A DNA stretch of 64,000 nucleotides from Bacillota bacterium (GTDB lineage: Bacteria; Bacillota; Clostridia; Lachnospirales; Lachnospiraceae): contig JAEZOB010000009.1 of the NCBI GenBank assembly GCA_023414355.1, forward strand, positions 186,001-250,000, given 5' to 3'. The notes under the pieces are model-generated. The model had not been told where the DNA came from. It saw only the letters and a program-made list of their open reading frames with translations, and searched no databases. Numbering within the stretch: the stretch's first letter is position 1; the number at the start of each line of letters is the position of its first letter. Positions 49,729-58,674 of the stretch are shown piece after piece. The position numbers were made by a program, and so were the translations under genes.

Positions 49729-50787
49729 ATGAAAATAACGCAGAAATCATTTGGAAAAACGGCAAAGGGTGAGGAAGCAACCTTATATACCTTAACCAAC
49801 AGCAATGGTATGAAAGTCTCTTTTACTGATTATGGTGCCAACATTGTAAGTATCGTCGTAGCTGACGCGAAAGGTAATATGGCAGATATTAATCTGGGCT
49901 TCGAGAATCTTGCCGGATATGAAGAGAATCCTCCGGGCTTAGGTTCCTTTATTGGGAGACATGCCAATCGTATTGGAGATGCAAAATTCGAACTGAACGG
50001 AAAAGTATATGAACTCGATAAAAATGACGGAAAGAATAATCTTCACGGTGGCTTTACCGGCTATAATAAATTAATGTATGAAACAGAAGTATACGAGGAT
50101 GATGATATAGCAAGTGTGGAATTTTCCAGACTAAGTCCTCATATGGAACAGGGGTTTCCCGGTAATCTTGATATCACGGTTACTTACAGCCTGACCGAGA
50201 GCAACGAGCTTGTGATTGAATATCTTGCAGTCTCTGATCGAGATACAGTATTAAATCTTACAAACCACGCTTATTTCAATTTGGCTGGTCATGATTCCGG
50301 TTCCATTCTGGATCATAAGGTTTGGATCAAAGCAAATCAATTTACACCCACCACATCGGATTTGATACCGACAGGCGAGCTGTGGGATGTAACAGGAACT
50401 CCGATGGATTTCAGAACTCTCAAGAGCATCGGACAGGAGATAGAAGCAGATTACGAACCTTTGAAGCTTGGAGGCGGTTATGATCATAACTTTGTATTGG
50501 ATTGCAGTGGTACACAGGTAGAGAAGGTTGCAGAGCTTGTAGAAGAGAACAGTGGAAGAAAGATGGAAGTCTTTACCGATCTTCCGGGAATGCAGCTCTA
50601 TACCGGTAATATGCTGAATCCGGTGAAGAACGGTAAGAATGGAGCTACCTATGGAAAGAGACAGGGTGTTTGCTTTGAGACACAGTTCTTCCCCAATTCC
50701 ATCAATACCAAGAACTTCCCTTCTTGTGTACTGAAAGCCGGCAAGGAATTTGATTCTGTTACTATTTACAAATTTACGACAATCTAG
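49729..50787 (+). CDS. galM: Aldose 1-epimerase
   Basis: This 352-residue cytoplasmic mutarotase interconverts alpha and beta sugar anomers. The motifs are FIGRHANRIGDAKF, NLTNHAYFNLAGH with the catalytic histidine, and CFETQFFPNS with the catalytic glutamate. AAGGAG precedes the ATG. It is monocistronic and not next to other Leloir genes. Length is typical. Confidence 0.95.
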   Translation: MKITQKSFGKTAKGEEATLYTLTNSNGMKVSFTDYGANIVSIVVADAKGNMADINLGFENLAGYEENPPGLGSFIGRHANRIGDAKFELNGKVYELDKNDGKNNLHGGFTGYNKLMYETEVYEDDDIASVEFSRLSPHMEQGFPGNLDITVTYSLTESNELVIEYLAVSDRDTVLNLTNHAYFNLAGHDSGSILDHKVWIKANQFTPTTSDLIPTGELWDVTGTPMDFRTLKSIGQEIEADYEPLKLGGGYDHNFVLDCSGTQVEKVAELVEENSGRKMEVFTDLPGMQLYTGNMLNPVKNGKNGATYGKRQGVCFETQFFPNSINTKNFPSCVLKAGKEFDSVTIYKFTTI

Positions 50788-50835
50788 ACAATGATTAAAG
50801 TGTCAAAACGATAATCTTAATACTTAAGTATTGAA

Positions 50836-50877
50836 TTAAGGTCTTAGTATTAAAGTCTTAGTATTAAAGTCTTAGTA
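50836..50877. repeat. Three tandem 14-bp repeats after galM
   Basis: TTAAAGTCTTAGTA occurs three times in tandem (50836-50849 with one difference, 50850-50863, 50864-50877), then runs into the inverted repeat of the neighbouring element. A palindrome AATACTTAAGTATT lies just before. Confidence 0.85.
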
Positions 50878-50879
50878 TT

Positions 50880-50993
50880 AAAGTGTCAAAATGTGCGCAG
50901 CACATTTCCGAATATAAAATACTGCTATGCAAGCTTGCTTGTAATAGCAGTATTTTATATTTGGAAAAGTACTGAAGGTAACTTTGACACTTT
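50880..50993. repeat. Inverted-repeat element with a 23-bp hairpin
   Basis: AAAGTGTCAAA (50880-50890) and TTTGACACTTT (50983-50993) are perfect terminal inverted repeats. Inside, 50905-50927 pairs with 50945-50967 over 23 positions with one G-U pair, and CAAGC/GCTTG forms an inner stem. The shape recalls a small non-autonomous element, but no transposase gene is nearby. Confidence 0.75.
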
Positions 50994-51178
50994 GATTATG
51001 GTATGGTCGCTATGCAAGCTTACTTGTAATAGCAGTATTATATATTTGGAAAAATACTGAAAGTAACTTTGATACTTTAATTATGGTATGGTCGCAATAC
51101 AAGCTCGCTTGTAGTAGCAATATTTTAAATTTGAAAAAGTATCGAAGGAGATTTTGGCTCTTTGGTTTTTGCATGATT
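50924..51178. repeat. Three 85-bp tandem repeats between galM and upp
   Basis: Units start at 50924, 51009 and 51094 with an exact 85-base period. The first two are close to identical; the third matches well for about 50 bases, then decays. No gene lies in the 478 bases between galM and upp. Confidence 0.85.
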
Positions 51179-51218
51179 TGCTATATTGGTTTACTTTCGA
51201 TAACAGTAGAGTTTGACT

Positions 51219-51249
51219 AAAAAATGACTGTCCTTTCAGACAGTCATTT
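51219..51249 (-). terminator. Terminator after upp
   Basis: AAATGACTGTC (51222-51232) pairs perfectly with GACAGTCATTT (51239-51249). On the minus strand it is followed by TTTTTT. Confidence 0.88.
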
Positions 51250-51265
51250 AGTTATATATGAATAT

Positions 51266-51895
51266 TTATTTAGTTCCGTAAATTCTGTCTCCTGCATCAC
51301 CAAGACCGGGTAGGATATAACCGTGTTCATTTAATCGATCATCCAAATTACCAATATATACCTCTACATCGGGATGAGCCTTAGTGAGACGTTCTACACC
51401 TTCAGGAGCAGCGATCAGACACAGGAAATGGATCTTCGTAATACCTCGTTTCTTGAGCATATCGATGGCTGCTACTGCGGAGCCTCCGGTGGCAAGCATC
51501 GGATCTACAACAAATATTTCACGATCAGCGGCATCAGAAGGTAGCTTACAGAAATATTCTACAGGTTCCAAAGTGCTTTCATTGCGATATAACCCAATAT
51601 GTCCAACTTTTGCATTTGGGATCAGATTGAGAATTCCGTCAGCCATATGAAGTCCGGCTCTCAGAATAGGAACGATACAAAGCTTTTTTCCTGCGATTTC
51701 CTTTGCTGTGGTTTTGACCAATGGTGTCTCGATTTCTATATCAGCAAGAGGAAGCTTTCTGGTTGCTTCATAGCAGATTAACATTGCAACTTCAGATACA
51801 AGATCTCTGAATTCCTTGGTTGATGTGTTTTTTCGTCTCATAATGCCCAATTTGTGTTGAATTAGCGGATGATCCATGATGGTTACACTTGACAT
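51266..51895 (-). CDS. upp: Uracil phosphoribosyltransferase
   Basis: This 209-residue pyrimidine-salvage enzyme makes UMP from uracil and PRPP. The PRPP loop is FVVDPMLATGGSAVAAI, and LCIVPILRAGLHM and the C-terminal GLGDAGDRIYGTK are typical uracil-binding regions. A GGAGGTAAT-type ribosome site precedes the ATG. Full length; assignment firm. A terminator follows its stop. Confidence 0.96.
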   Translation of the reverse strand: MSSVTIMDHPLIQHKLGIMRRKNTSTKEFRDLVSEVAMLICYEATRKLPLADIEIETPLVKTTAKEIAGKKLCIVPILRAGLHMADGILNLIPNAKVGHIGLYRNESTLEPVEYFCKLPSDAADREIFVVDPMLATGGSAVAAIDMLKKRGITKIHFLCLIAAPEGVERLTKAHPDVEVYIGNLDDRLNEHGYILPGLGDAGDRIYGTK

Positions 51896-52121
51896 TTGAT
51901 TACCTCCTGAGTGTGTATTCTAAATTTCTAACGAACATTATATCAAATTATCAGTCTATATAAAAGGTTTAATTTAATTATTTTTCTTGTAGTATAGTAG
52001 AAATAGGATCATGAAGTACGAATAGACAAAATCATGTTGATTTTTGTATATATCTATGTAACAATATTTTCGTATTATGGAAATTACAGGCGCAGCTAAT
52101 ATGAAACTGATCGGAGACAGT

Positions 52122-53207
52122 ATGGGGAATGGTAAATTATATATCTGTAGAGCACTTATTATCGATGATAATGAAGTAAATACTATTGTCCTTGCGAATA
52201 TGTTGAAGCTGTTTCTTATCGATGTCGATCAGGCAAACAGTGGTATTGAAGCGTTGAGGATACTAAAGAATGCCGAATATGACTTTATTTTTGTAGACCA
52301 TATCATGCCCAAAATGGACGGGGCTCAGACAACAAAAGCGATCCGGGAATTGAAAAATAATAAAAACAGTGTCATTATTGCGTTGACCTCAAGTCTTTCA
52401 GATGAGATAAGATGCCTTTATCAATACGCGGGCGCCAATGAGGTATATACAAAGCCGTTAGGTTTGGCAGAGCTAGGCAAAATTCTTCAGCTATGGTGTC
52501 CACGATTGACAATTGAGGATTCCTCACTTCATCCTTTCGTTACTGAAAGGGGTGAAGCAGATACGCTGCTTCATTCATTAATTGGAGAAATCGAAGGGGT
52601 TGAGTATGAAACGGGACTGAAGTATGCGTTAGGAGATTCAAAGCATTATGTAGAAATTCTGACCGTTTCCCTAAAGGATATACGGACCTGTATGAAGTTG
52701 ATGAAGGACGGGAACAGCAGGAAGAGATACGATGATGTGAGAATCGGAGTTCATAATATCAAAAATGTATTTGCTAATATCGGAGCACTCACCATGTCAG
52801 AGTTATCTAAAGAATTCGAGCAGACGGTTTTGAAGCTGGATCAGCCTGCATTTGAACTCTTTTACGCTTGCTTTATTTCTCGTGTGGACGATTTTTATGA
52901 AAAACTTGATTCGATTTTGAAGAGATATGTAACGAAAATAAAAGAAATACCTGAAAAAGGAGAGAATACATTTATTCCTATGACAAAAGAGGAATATGAA
53001 CAAAGCATCAGTAACACCATATACTATATCAGGAGATATGATTATGTAGCGATTCTGAAAGAACTTGAAAGACTGATCGAACAGGAACATCCGTTATATC
53101 AGTATGAATTGGAACAGGCGATTGCAGAGATTAAAGAATATAAATATGAAAATATCCTGATTAGAATGACTGAGTTAAAAAACCAGATGGATCAAAATAG
53201 TTCTTAG
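52122..53207 (+). CDS. Orphan response regulator with receiver and HPt domains
   Basis: This 361-residue protein starts with a receiver domain (RALIIDDNEVN, D59 in IFVDHIMPKMDG, K in VYTKPLG). An HPt-like helical bundle follows at about 165-285 with H211 in GVHNIKNVFANIGAL. The last 75 residues form a helical region that is not recognised. The ATG at 52122 is chosen for GGAG 5 bases upstream; ATGs at 52101 and 52077 are in frame. No kinase gene is adjacent. It could act as a phosphotransfer step for a hybrid kinase elsewhere, such as the one at 30505; that link is speculative. Confidence 0.8.
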   Translation: MGNGKLYICRALIIDDNEVNTIVLANMLKLFLIDVDQANSGIEALRILKNAEYDFIFVDHIMPKMDGAQTTKAIRELKNNKNSVIIALTSSLSDEIRCLYQYAGANEVYTKPLGLAELGKILQLWCPRLTIEDSSLHPFVTERGEADTLLHSLIGEIEGVEYETGLKYALGDSKHYVEILTVSLKDIRTCMKLMKDGNSRKRYDDVRIGVHNIKNVFANIGALTMSELSKEFEQTVLKLDQPAFELFYACFISRVDDFYEKLDSILKRYVTKIKEIPEKGENTFIPMTKEEYEQSISNTIYYIRRYDYVAILKELERLIEQEHPLYQYELEQAIAEIKEYKYENILIRMTELKNQMDQNSS

Positions 53208-53293
53208 TAGATATAAATAATAACAAAAAAAAGAAAAGCTGAAGCTTTTCCTGATGGGACTGCGTTATAATAAATAGGCTGATAAAAGAGGAG

Positions 53294-53334
53294 AAGCCCG
53301 GTAGAGGGGGGAGGGTAGCTGCCGGGCTTATTTT
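53294..53334 (+). terminator. Terminator after the REC-HPt gene
   Basis: AAGCCCGG (53294-53301) pairs with CCGGGCTT (53322-53329) around a purine-rich 20-base loop, then ATTTTAT. Confidence 0.75.
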
Positions 53335-53731
53335 ATGAAAAAAATTATCTTGTAAGCGTTATTTAATTGGTAGTTCTCTTAAAGTTAATCTCTTAACTTA
53401 CTTTTGATTATAAAAGACATATATGTTTTTTGTATGGATATATTATGAACATTCTGTTAATATTTCATGGAATTTTGAAAAAAACGAATAATTGGAAAAT
53501 AAATCGGGTTTACTGCCGATATATAGTATAGATACATTTAGGAAAAGGTGTCAGCATTTGCAGAGTTTTATTTTGCGTCCGTAGCGAATAATAGTATTAT
53601 AAGAATTTGATACTTATAATACAGTAGTTCACATAAGAATATGTAATTAATTGGACTGGACATTTAAATAAGGATATGATATATAATTCAAAAGGAAAAA
53701 CCCTGATAGTAGATTGAGAGTAGGTGATATT
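53335..53731. other. AT-rich gap before the small membrane protein gene
   Basis: No gene, repeat or structured RNA was recognised in these roughly 400 bases. A possible promoter (TGGACA near 53659, then TATATAAT near 53683) lies close to the downstream gene. Confidence 0.4.
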
Positions 53732-54190
53732 ATGTCAAATGTTTTTAAAAAATTAATCAGTAAAGAGTTGGGTGAGGCGAATTATCACCGCTATTTTTCC
53801 TTTGTCAAAAAGAATCTGGAAAGTAAGGCCGCTGACAGTCAGACGATTTATAATGATATGTATGAAAAATTAAAATACAGAGATCTGAAATCCATCACAA
53901 AAATGCATAATCGTTTGAATGATACGATGGTATTAGCGTTCCGGATCAGTAAGAATTTCTTTTTTGCATTCTTGTTTTATCTGGCGGCATGTGTTTTTGT
54001 CATTGCCAAGGTTTCGCAGCCGGAGATCGTATTCGCTGCTTTGATTCTGATGAGCAGCTGCTTTATCTATAAGGCATATGAGTTTATTGCAAATAAATTC
54101 TGCTATATCGATGCACAGATTATTTTGGTTTATAAAGCAGTGCTGGATCGCATCATTTTAAAAGATAGGAAAAGTACTCAAGAAAAATAG
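53732..54190 (+). CDS. Hypothetical protein with two membrane helices
   Basis: This 152-residue protein is not recognised. An N-terminal soluble stretch of about 65 residues is charged and helical (SKELGEANYHRYFSFVKKNL, HNRLNDTMVLAFRISKN). Two hydrophobic helices follow at about 73-93 and 97-118, then a basic C-terminal tail. AGGTGAT precedes the ATG at 53732. It stands alone between long gaps. It has the look of a small membrane regulator, but no function can be assigned. Confidence 0.65.
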   Translation: MSNVFKKLISKELGEANYHRYFSFVKKNLESKAADSQTIYNDMYEKLKYRDLKSITKMHNRLNDTMVLAFRISKNFFFAFLFYLAACVFVIAKVSQPEIVFAALILMSSCFIYKAYEFIANKFCYIDAQIILVYKAVLDRIILKDRKSTQEK

Positions 54191-54350
54191 ATTAAATCAT
54201 TAATTTTTACAAAATTCAAATAATTCTTCCATGGTAATATACCAGGCTCTTCTGTATAATTGTAAGCAGTCATATTCTGTCCGGGTCTTGCTGCAACATT
54301 ATTTGGGTAGTATTATGGCTGCTGAAATAGTAAAGGAGGAGCTCCGTTCA

Positions 54351-55415
54351 ATGAAAATGACATTACGTTGGTTTGGTCCCGGGCAGGACAGCGTTACTTT
54401 AGAAGAGATACGCCAGATACCGGGAGTCAAAGGAGTAATAACCGCGTTGCATGAGATTCCTGTAGGAGAACCCTGGAGTTATGAGCAGGTTATGGAAAGA
54501 AAGACACTCATAGAAGCATCAGGACTCAAACTTCTGGGAATTGAAAGCATAAATATTCATGAAGATATAAAGCTTGGCGTACCGTCCAGAGAGCAATATA
54601 TTGATAATTATATCAAGTCTTTAGAGGCTGTAGGCAAAGCAGAGATCCATTTGGTTTGCTACAATTTCATGCCTATCTTTGACTGGATGAGAACAGACCT
54701 TACATATATGCTAGAGGACGGCTCTAATGCGATGGCTTATGATGATAGCGAAATCAAAGGCATGACACCGGAAAAAATGTTCGCCAGAATTGAAGAGAAC
54801 AGCAATGGTTATGTTATGCCCGGTTGGGAACTAAACCGTAAGGCTGAAATAACAGATTTATTTCATAAGTACGAAGGAATGACAGCAGAAAGGCTCAGAG
54901 AAAATTATAAGTATTTCTTGGATGCGATCATGCCTACCTGCGAGAAATATCAAATAAAGATGGCAGTACATCCGGATGATCCAGCATGGAATGTATTTGG
55001 CTTACCTCGAATTGTAACCTGTGAAGAGGACATGCTTAAAATTGCGGATATGAATTCCAGTAGTTACAATGGCTTTACATTATGTACCGGATCCCTTGGA
55101 AGCAGTATCTCAAATAATCTTCCAGCAATCATTCGCAACCCGAAGATCGCTGAAAGAATTCATTTTGCTCATGTGAGGAACTTAAAATTTATAGGAGACA
55201 GATTGTTTCACGAAAGCGCTCATCTGTCTGAGTGCGGTTCCTTCGATATGTATGAAATCATGAAAGCGCTGATTGATGGAGGCTTTGACGGAGTAATCCG
55301 TCCGGATCATGGAAGAAATATCTGGGGCGAAGAATCACGTCCCGGTTATGGCCTGTACGATCGCGCTCTGGGTGCGGTTTATCTGCTGGGCCTTGAGGAA
55401 GCAATCAAGAAGTAA
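54351..55415 (+). CDS. uxuA: Mannonate dehydratase
   Basis: This 354-residue enzyme converts D-mannonate to 2-keto-3-deoxygluconate in glucuronate catabolism. The family start MKMTLRWFGPGQDSVTLEEIRQIPGVKG is clear, and metal-binding regions include MAVHPDDPAWNVFGLPRIV, TLCTGSLGS, HFAHVRNLK and RPDHGRNIWGE. AAAGGAGG lies 11 bases before the ATG at 54351; the open frame extends to 54231 but is not family-like. It is followed by an AraC gene on the other strand and a sugar ABC transporter, forming a hexuronate-use locus. Confidence 0.93.
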   Translation: MKMTLRWFGPGQDSVTLEEIRQIPGVKGVITALHEIPVGEPWSYEQVMERKTLIEASGLKLLGIESINIHEDIKLGVPSREQYIDNYIKSLEAVGKAEIHLVCYNFMPIFDWMRTDLTYMLEDGSNAMAYDDSEIKGMTPEKMFARIEENSNGYVMPGWELNRKAEITDLFHKYEGMTAERLRENYKYFLDAIMPTCEKYQIKMAVHPDDPAWNVFGLPRIVTCEEDMLKIADMNSSSYNGFTLCTGSLGSSISNNLPAIIRNPKIAERIHFAHVRNLKFIGDRLFHESAHLSECGSFDMYEIMKALIDGGFDGVIRPDHGRNIWGEESRPGYGLYDRALGAVYLLGLEEAIKK

Positions 55416-55446
55416 TAACCTGGAAATAACCTGAATAATGAATTTG

Positions 55447-55480
55447 AAAGGGAAGAGGCTGTTGACCTCTTCCCTCTTTA
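55447..55480. terminator. Bidirectional terminator between uxuA and the AraC gene
   Basis: GGGAAGAGG (55450-55458) pairs with CCTCTTCCC (55466-55474), flanked by AAA on one side and TCTTTAT on the other. Confidence 0.7.
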
Positions 55481-55541
55481 TATGTCCTATGGATGTGTGT
55501 TCAAAAGATCTGAATTTATGTGCGTGTCAGATACGCTTTAG

Positions 55542-56351
55542 TTAAATGATCGTTTTCTTTGAACGTATGGCTTGGGAAGGAGCAAACCCACGATTTTCTT
55601 TAAAGAGCCTACTGAAATAAAATACATCGGAGAAACCACAGGCTTCTGCTATTTCATTGATCTTAAATTCGCCACTGTAAAGCATTTCTTCGGCATGGTT
55701 GATCCGTATTGAGGTAAGAAGGCTTCGGAAGGACATGCCAGTCTCCTTCTTAAATAGATTACCGAAATACATGTCGCTTAGATTAACCATCTCGGCCATA
55801 TTCTGTACGGTAAGAGGCTCATGATAATGATTTGCGATATGATGAAGTACCTTCTTAATTCGGATATCCATGATGCTGGTATCTTTCCTTAATACGATTA
55901 GTTGGAAATAACGCTGCAGCAGCATGAGATAGATTGCCCGTGCCCGCATAGTGTATCCTGGGTCTCGAAGCTTCCATACCGTATTTAACTCCGCATACAA
56001 TGCCGTCAGATCCTTATGTAGTCCAATACTGCTTACGACAGGAAATGGTAATCTGACATCATGCCCGTTCAAATCCTTTATTTTACCATTAATGCTGAAT
56101 AGCTCAACCGTGGAATTCGGATTGGTTACGGCTTGCCTTCTGCTGCCGGCGGGAACGCAGATCAAATCCCCTGCTGTAACAGGATATTTCTTTGAATTTA
56201 TTATGTATTCTGCCTGTCCGCTTACCACATAGGATACATCGACAAAATCTATGATTTCATCGGCAATGTGCCATGTGGGAGTAGATATTCTATGGTTATA
56301 ATAATCCACGGTAGCTACGAGGTTATCCATAATTTCAGTATACAACGACAT
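55542..56351 (-). CDS. AraC-family transcriptional regulator
   Basis: This 269-residue activator has an N-terminal cupin-like sensor (VSGQAEYIINSKKYPVTAGDLICVPAG) and two C-terminal HTH units (LTVQNMAEMVNLSDMYFGNLF and INEIAEACGFSDVFYFSRLFKE). The AraC pattern is complete. GAGGGGGG abuts the ATG; a TTG two codons on is better spaced. It lies between uxuA and the sugar ABC operon and is divergent from the latter, which it probably activates in response to a hexuronate or oligosaccharide. Confidence 0.88.
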   Translation of the reverse strand: MSLYTEIMDNLVATVDYYNHRISTPTWHIADEIIDFVDVSYVVSGQAEYIINSKKYPVTAGDLICVPAGSRRQAVTNPNSTVELFSINGKIKDLNGHDVRLPFPVVSSIGLHKDLTALYAELNTVWKLRDPGYTMRARAIYLMLLQRYFQLIVLRKDTSIMDIRIKKVLHHIANHYHEPLTVQNMAEMVNLSDMYFGNLFKKETGMSFRSLLTSIRINHAEEMLYSGEFKINEIAEACGFSDVFYFSRLFKENRGFAPSQAIRSKKTII

Positions 56352-56484
56352 CCCCCCTCGATTTGTTCATTTTTCTTATGTTGTCAAAAGTAGTATGGAT
56401 AAGCTTTTGGTCAATATATTAATATACAAGCAACGATATATCATTATTTTATCAAATTTGAAGTGATTTGTATATATAGAATTT

Positions 56485-56525
56485 ACAATAAGTTCACTTG
56501 ACGGAATGAGCTTATTGTATATTAT
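56485..56525 (+). promoter_or_regulatory. Promoter and inverted repeat upstream of the sugar ABC operon
   Basis: TTGACG (56498-56503) and TATTAT (56520-56525) are 16 bases apart. ACAATAAG (56485-56492) and CTTATTGT (56511-56518) form a perfect inverted repeat with the -35 box between its arms, so a bound regulator would affect this promoter. The rest of 56352-56769 is AT-rich with no gene. Confidence 0.5.
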
Positions 56526-56769
56526 CACAGGGGTTTATAAATATATCCGTGTTTTTTATATATTTTCTATGGTTTTCCCATGTATTTTAGTATACCAATT
56601 CGATATAATGATTTTATCGTTAGTTTATTCAGTGATCTATATGTCATAAATTAATGAATAAAATAACTTTATAGGAGTTGAAGTATCTTGTAGCTGGTTG
56701 CAGACGGCAGGGAATTCAGCAAAAGCATGAGAATGCATGGATTTTGAAGAGATAGGGGGATCATAGTTA

Positions 56770-57699
56770 ATGAAACAAAAAAGTGTGAATAATAAATTTA
56801 AATTATACATAAAAAGGACATGGACACTTTATCTTATGATGGCACTGCCTGTTGCTTTTGCGATCATTTTTCGATATCTGCCAATGACAAATATTGCAAT
56901 GGCTTTTAAAGAATATAATATGTTCAAGGGAGTATGGGATTCACCTTGGTCCGATCCGTTTTATAAATGGTTTGCCAAGGCCTTCACATCTAAGGATTTC
57001 TGGCTGGCTTTACGTAATACCTTAGTGTTAAATTCATTGGATTTGATTATAGGCTTTCCGATCCCGATCATCCTGGCAATTCTGTTGAACGAATTGGCAT
57101 ACAAAAGATTTAAGAAAGTAACTCAAACAATTTTATATTTACCTCACTTCCTTTCCTGGATTATCATCAGCGGTATTGCTCAGCAGTTGCTGGCTCCTCG
57201 TTCAGGTGTGGTAAATGTATTCCTTGGTAATTTCGGAATCGGTCCGGTGAATTTCCTTACGGACGGCTTTCTGTATGTCTGCACCTATATCGTATTGGGA
57301 GCCTGGAAGGAAATGGGCTGGAATACTATTATTTACCTTGCTGCTATCACGGGTATTAACAGTGAATTATATGAAGCTGCTGAGGTGGATGGAGCATCCC
57401 GTCTCAGAAGAATTTGGCATATTACGCTACCGGGTATCCGTTCCACGATTGTCGTGTTACTGATCATGAATATGGGTCGAATTTTGGGAAGCGAATTTGA
57501 TCGTCCTTACGCTATGTATAACAGTCTGGTCATGAAGGTCGGCGATGTATTAAGTACATATGTGTTCCGCGTAGGTATCCGTGGCTTCCAGTTCTCACTA
57601 ACCGCTGCAGTTGGTTTGTTCCAATCTGTAGTATGTGTCATATTCCTGCTACTCGCCAATAAAATCGCGAAACGTTTTGGCGAACGCGGTATATGGTAG
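56770..57699 (+). CDS. Sugar ABC transporter permease, LplB type
   Basis: This 309-residue permease has six membrane helices and the EAA loop YEAAEVDGASRLRRIWHITLPGIRSTI. It resembles LplB/YteP-type permeases, which import oligosaccharides such as unsaturated uronides. It is followed by its partner permease after 17 bases. The ATPase is absent, as usual for this family, which borrows a shared MsmX-like ATPase. Confidence 0.88.
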   Translation: MKQKSVNNKFKLYIKRTWTLYLMMALPVAFAIIFRYLPMTNIAMAFKEYNMFKGVWDSPWSDPFYKWFAKAFTSKDFWLALRNTLVLNSLDLIIGFPIPIILAILLNELAYKRFKKVTQTILYLPHFLSWIIISGIAQQLLAPRSGVVNVFLGNFGIGPVNFLTDGFLYVCTYIVLGAWKEMGWNTIIYLAAITGINSELYEAAEVDGASRLRRIWHITLPGIRSTIVVLLIMNMGRILGSEFDRPYAMYNSLVMKVGDVLSTYVFRVGIRGFQFSLTAAVGLFQSVVCVIFLLLANKIAKRFGERGIW

Positions 57700-57716
57700 G
57701 AAAGGGGGAATAGAAA

Positions 57717-58586
57717 ATGGTTAAGTCTAAAAAAAGAAAAACCGGAGATATCATCATTGCTTTCGTATGTGTTTTATTTATTCTTGTGTGTGCACTGCCC
57801 ATTCTCAATATTGCAGCGAGATCCTTAAGTGCGCCTAATGCATTGATTAACAACAGAGTATCCTTCTTTCCGGTAGATTTTACACTTGATTCTTATCACT
57901 TTGTATTAAAGGATTCAGCGTTTGTTCGAAGCTTATGGTGGACCGCATTACTTACCTTAATTTGTACCGGTGTGTCCCTGGTGATGACGATCCTTTGTTC
58001 CTATCCATTGATTTATGATAATTTGAAGGGCGGAAAATTCCTTAACGGTATGATGCTTCTTACCATGTATTTCAGTGCAGGTACAATACCGAATTATCTG
58101 TTAATGAAGCAATTGGATTTAATCGATAAGCCACTTGTTCTGATCATACCGAACTGCTTATCCATCTTTAATATGATTATCTTAAGAAGCTTCTTATATG
58201 GGGTTCCGGAAAGCCTCCGAGAATCCGCACAGTTGGATGGTGCAGGTCCTGTGGGTATCTTACTCAAGATTTATCTACCATTATCAAAGCCGGTACTGGC
58301 TACACTGGCATTGTTCTATGCAGTAGGACGTTGGAACGGATTTTCAGATGCACTAATGTATGTTACCGATGCGAAATATGCACCGATCCAGTTAAAATTA
58401 TATCAGGTAATCAATAATCTTTCTGCGATTGATACGGCCGCACAGGAGGGCTTCTCATCTCCTACAGCAAGTGAGGGCTTGAAAGCGGCATCGGTTATGT
58501 TTGCTACAATACCAATTGTATGTATCTATCCTTTCCTTCAACGGTATTTCATAGCCGGAGTTACACTAGGAGCTGTAAAGGAATAA
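57717..58586 (+). CDS. Sugar ABC transporter permease, YtcP/LplC type
   Basis: This 289-residue permease is the second channel subunit. It has six membrane helices and the EAA motif PESLRESAQLDGAGPVGILLKIYLPLSKPVLAT. It is translated just after the first permease, with AAAGGGGG before the ATG. The binding protein gene follows after a hairpin at 58621. Confidence 0.88.
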   Translation: MVKSKKRKTGDIIIAFVCVLFILVCALPILNIAARSLSAPNALINNRVSFFPVDFTLDSYHFVLKDSAFVRSLWWTALLTLICTGVSLVMTILCSYPLIYDNLKGGKFLNGMMLLTMYFSAGTIPNYLLMKQLDLIDKPLVLIIPNCLSIFNMIILRSFLYGVPESLRESAQLDGAGPVGILLKIYLPLSKPVLATLALFYAVGRWNGFSDALMYVTDAKYAPIQLKLYQVINNLSAIDTAAQEGFSSPTASEGLKAASVMFATIPIVCIYPFLQRYFIAGVTLGAVKE

Positions 58587-58620
58587 TCTATTTATTGGGT
58601 TTACTATTACATGGTAAATA

Positions 58621-58641
58621 CGACGCTTTCGTAGAGCGTTG
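58621..58641 (+). other. Intercistronic hairpin before the binding-protein gene
   Basis: CGACGCT pairs with AGCGTTG (one G-U) around a 7-base loop. A U-rich stretch follows. It may be a processing or stabilising site that raises binding-protein mRNA relative to the permeases. Confidence 0.45.
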
Positions 58642-58674
58642 TTATTTATAAATAATTTATAGGAGGAAGAAGAG

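Noticed and set aside
50797..51178. CRISPR array
   Set aside because: Repeats are directly abutting 85-bp units without spacers, and no cas gene is present.
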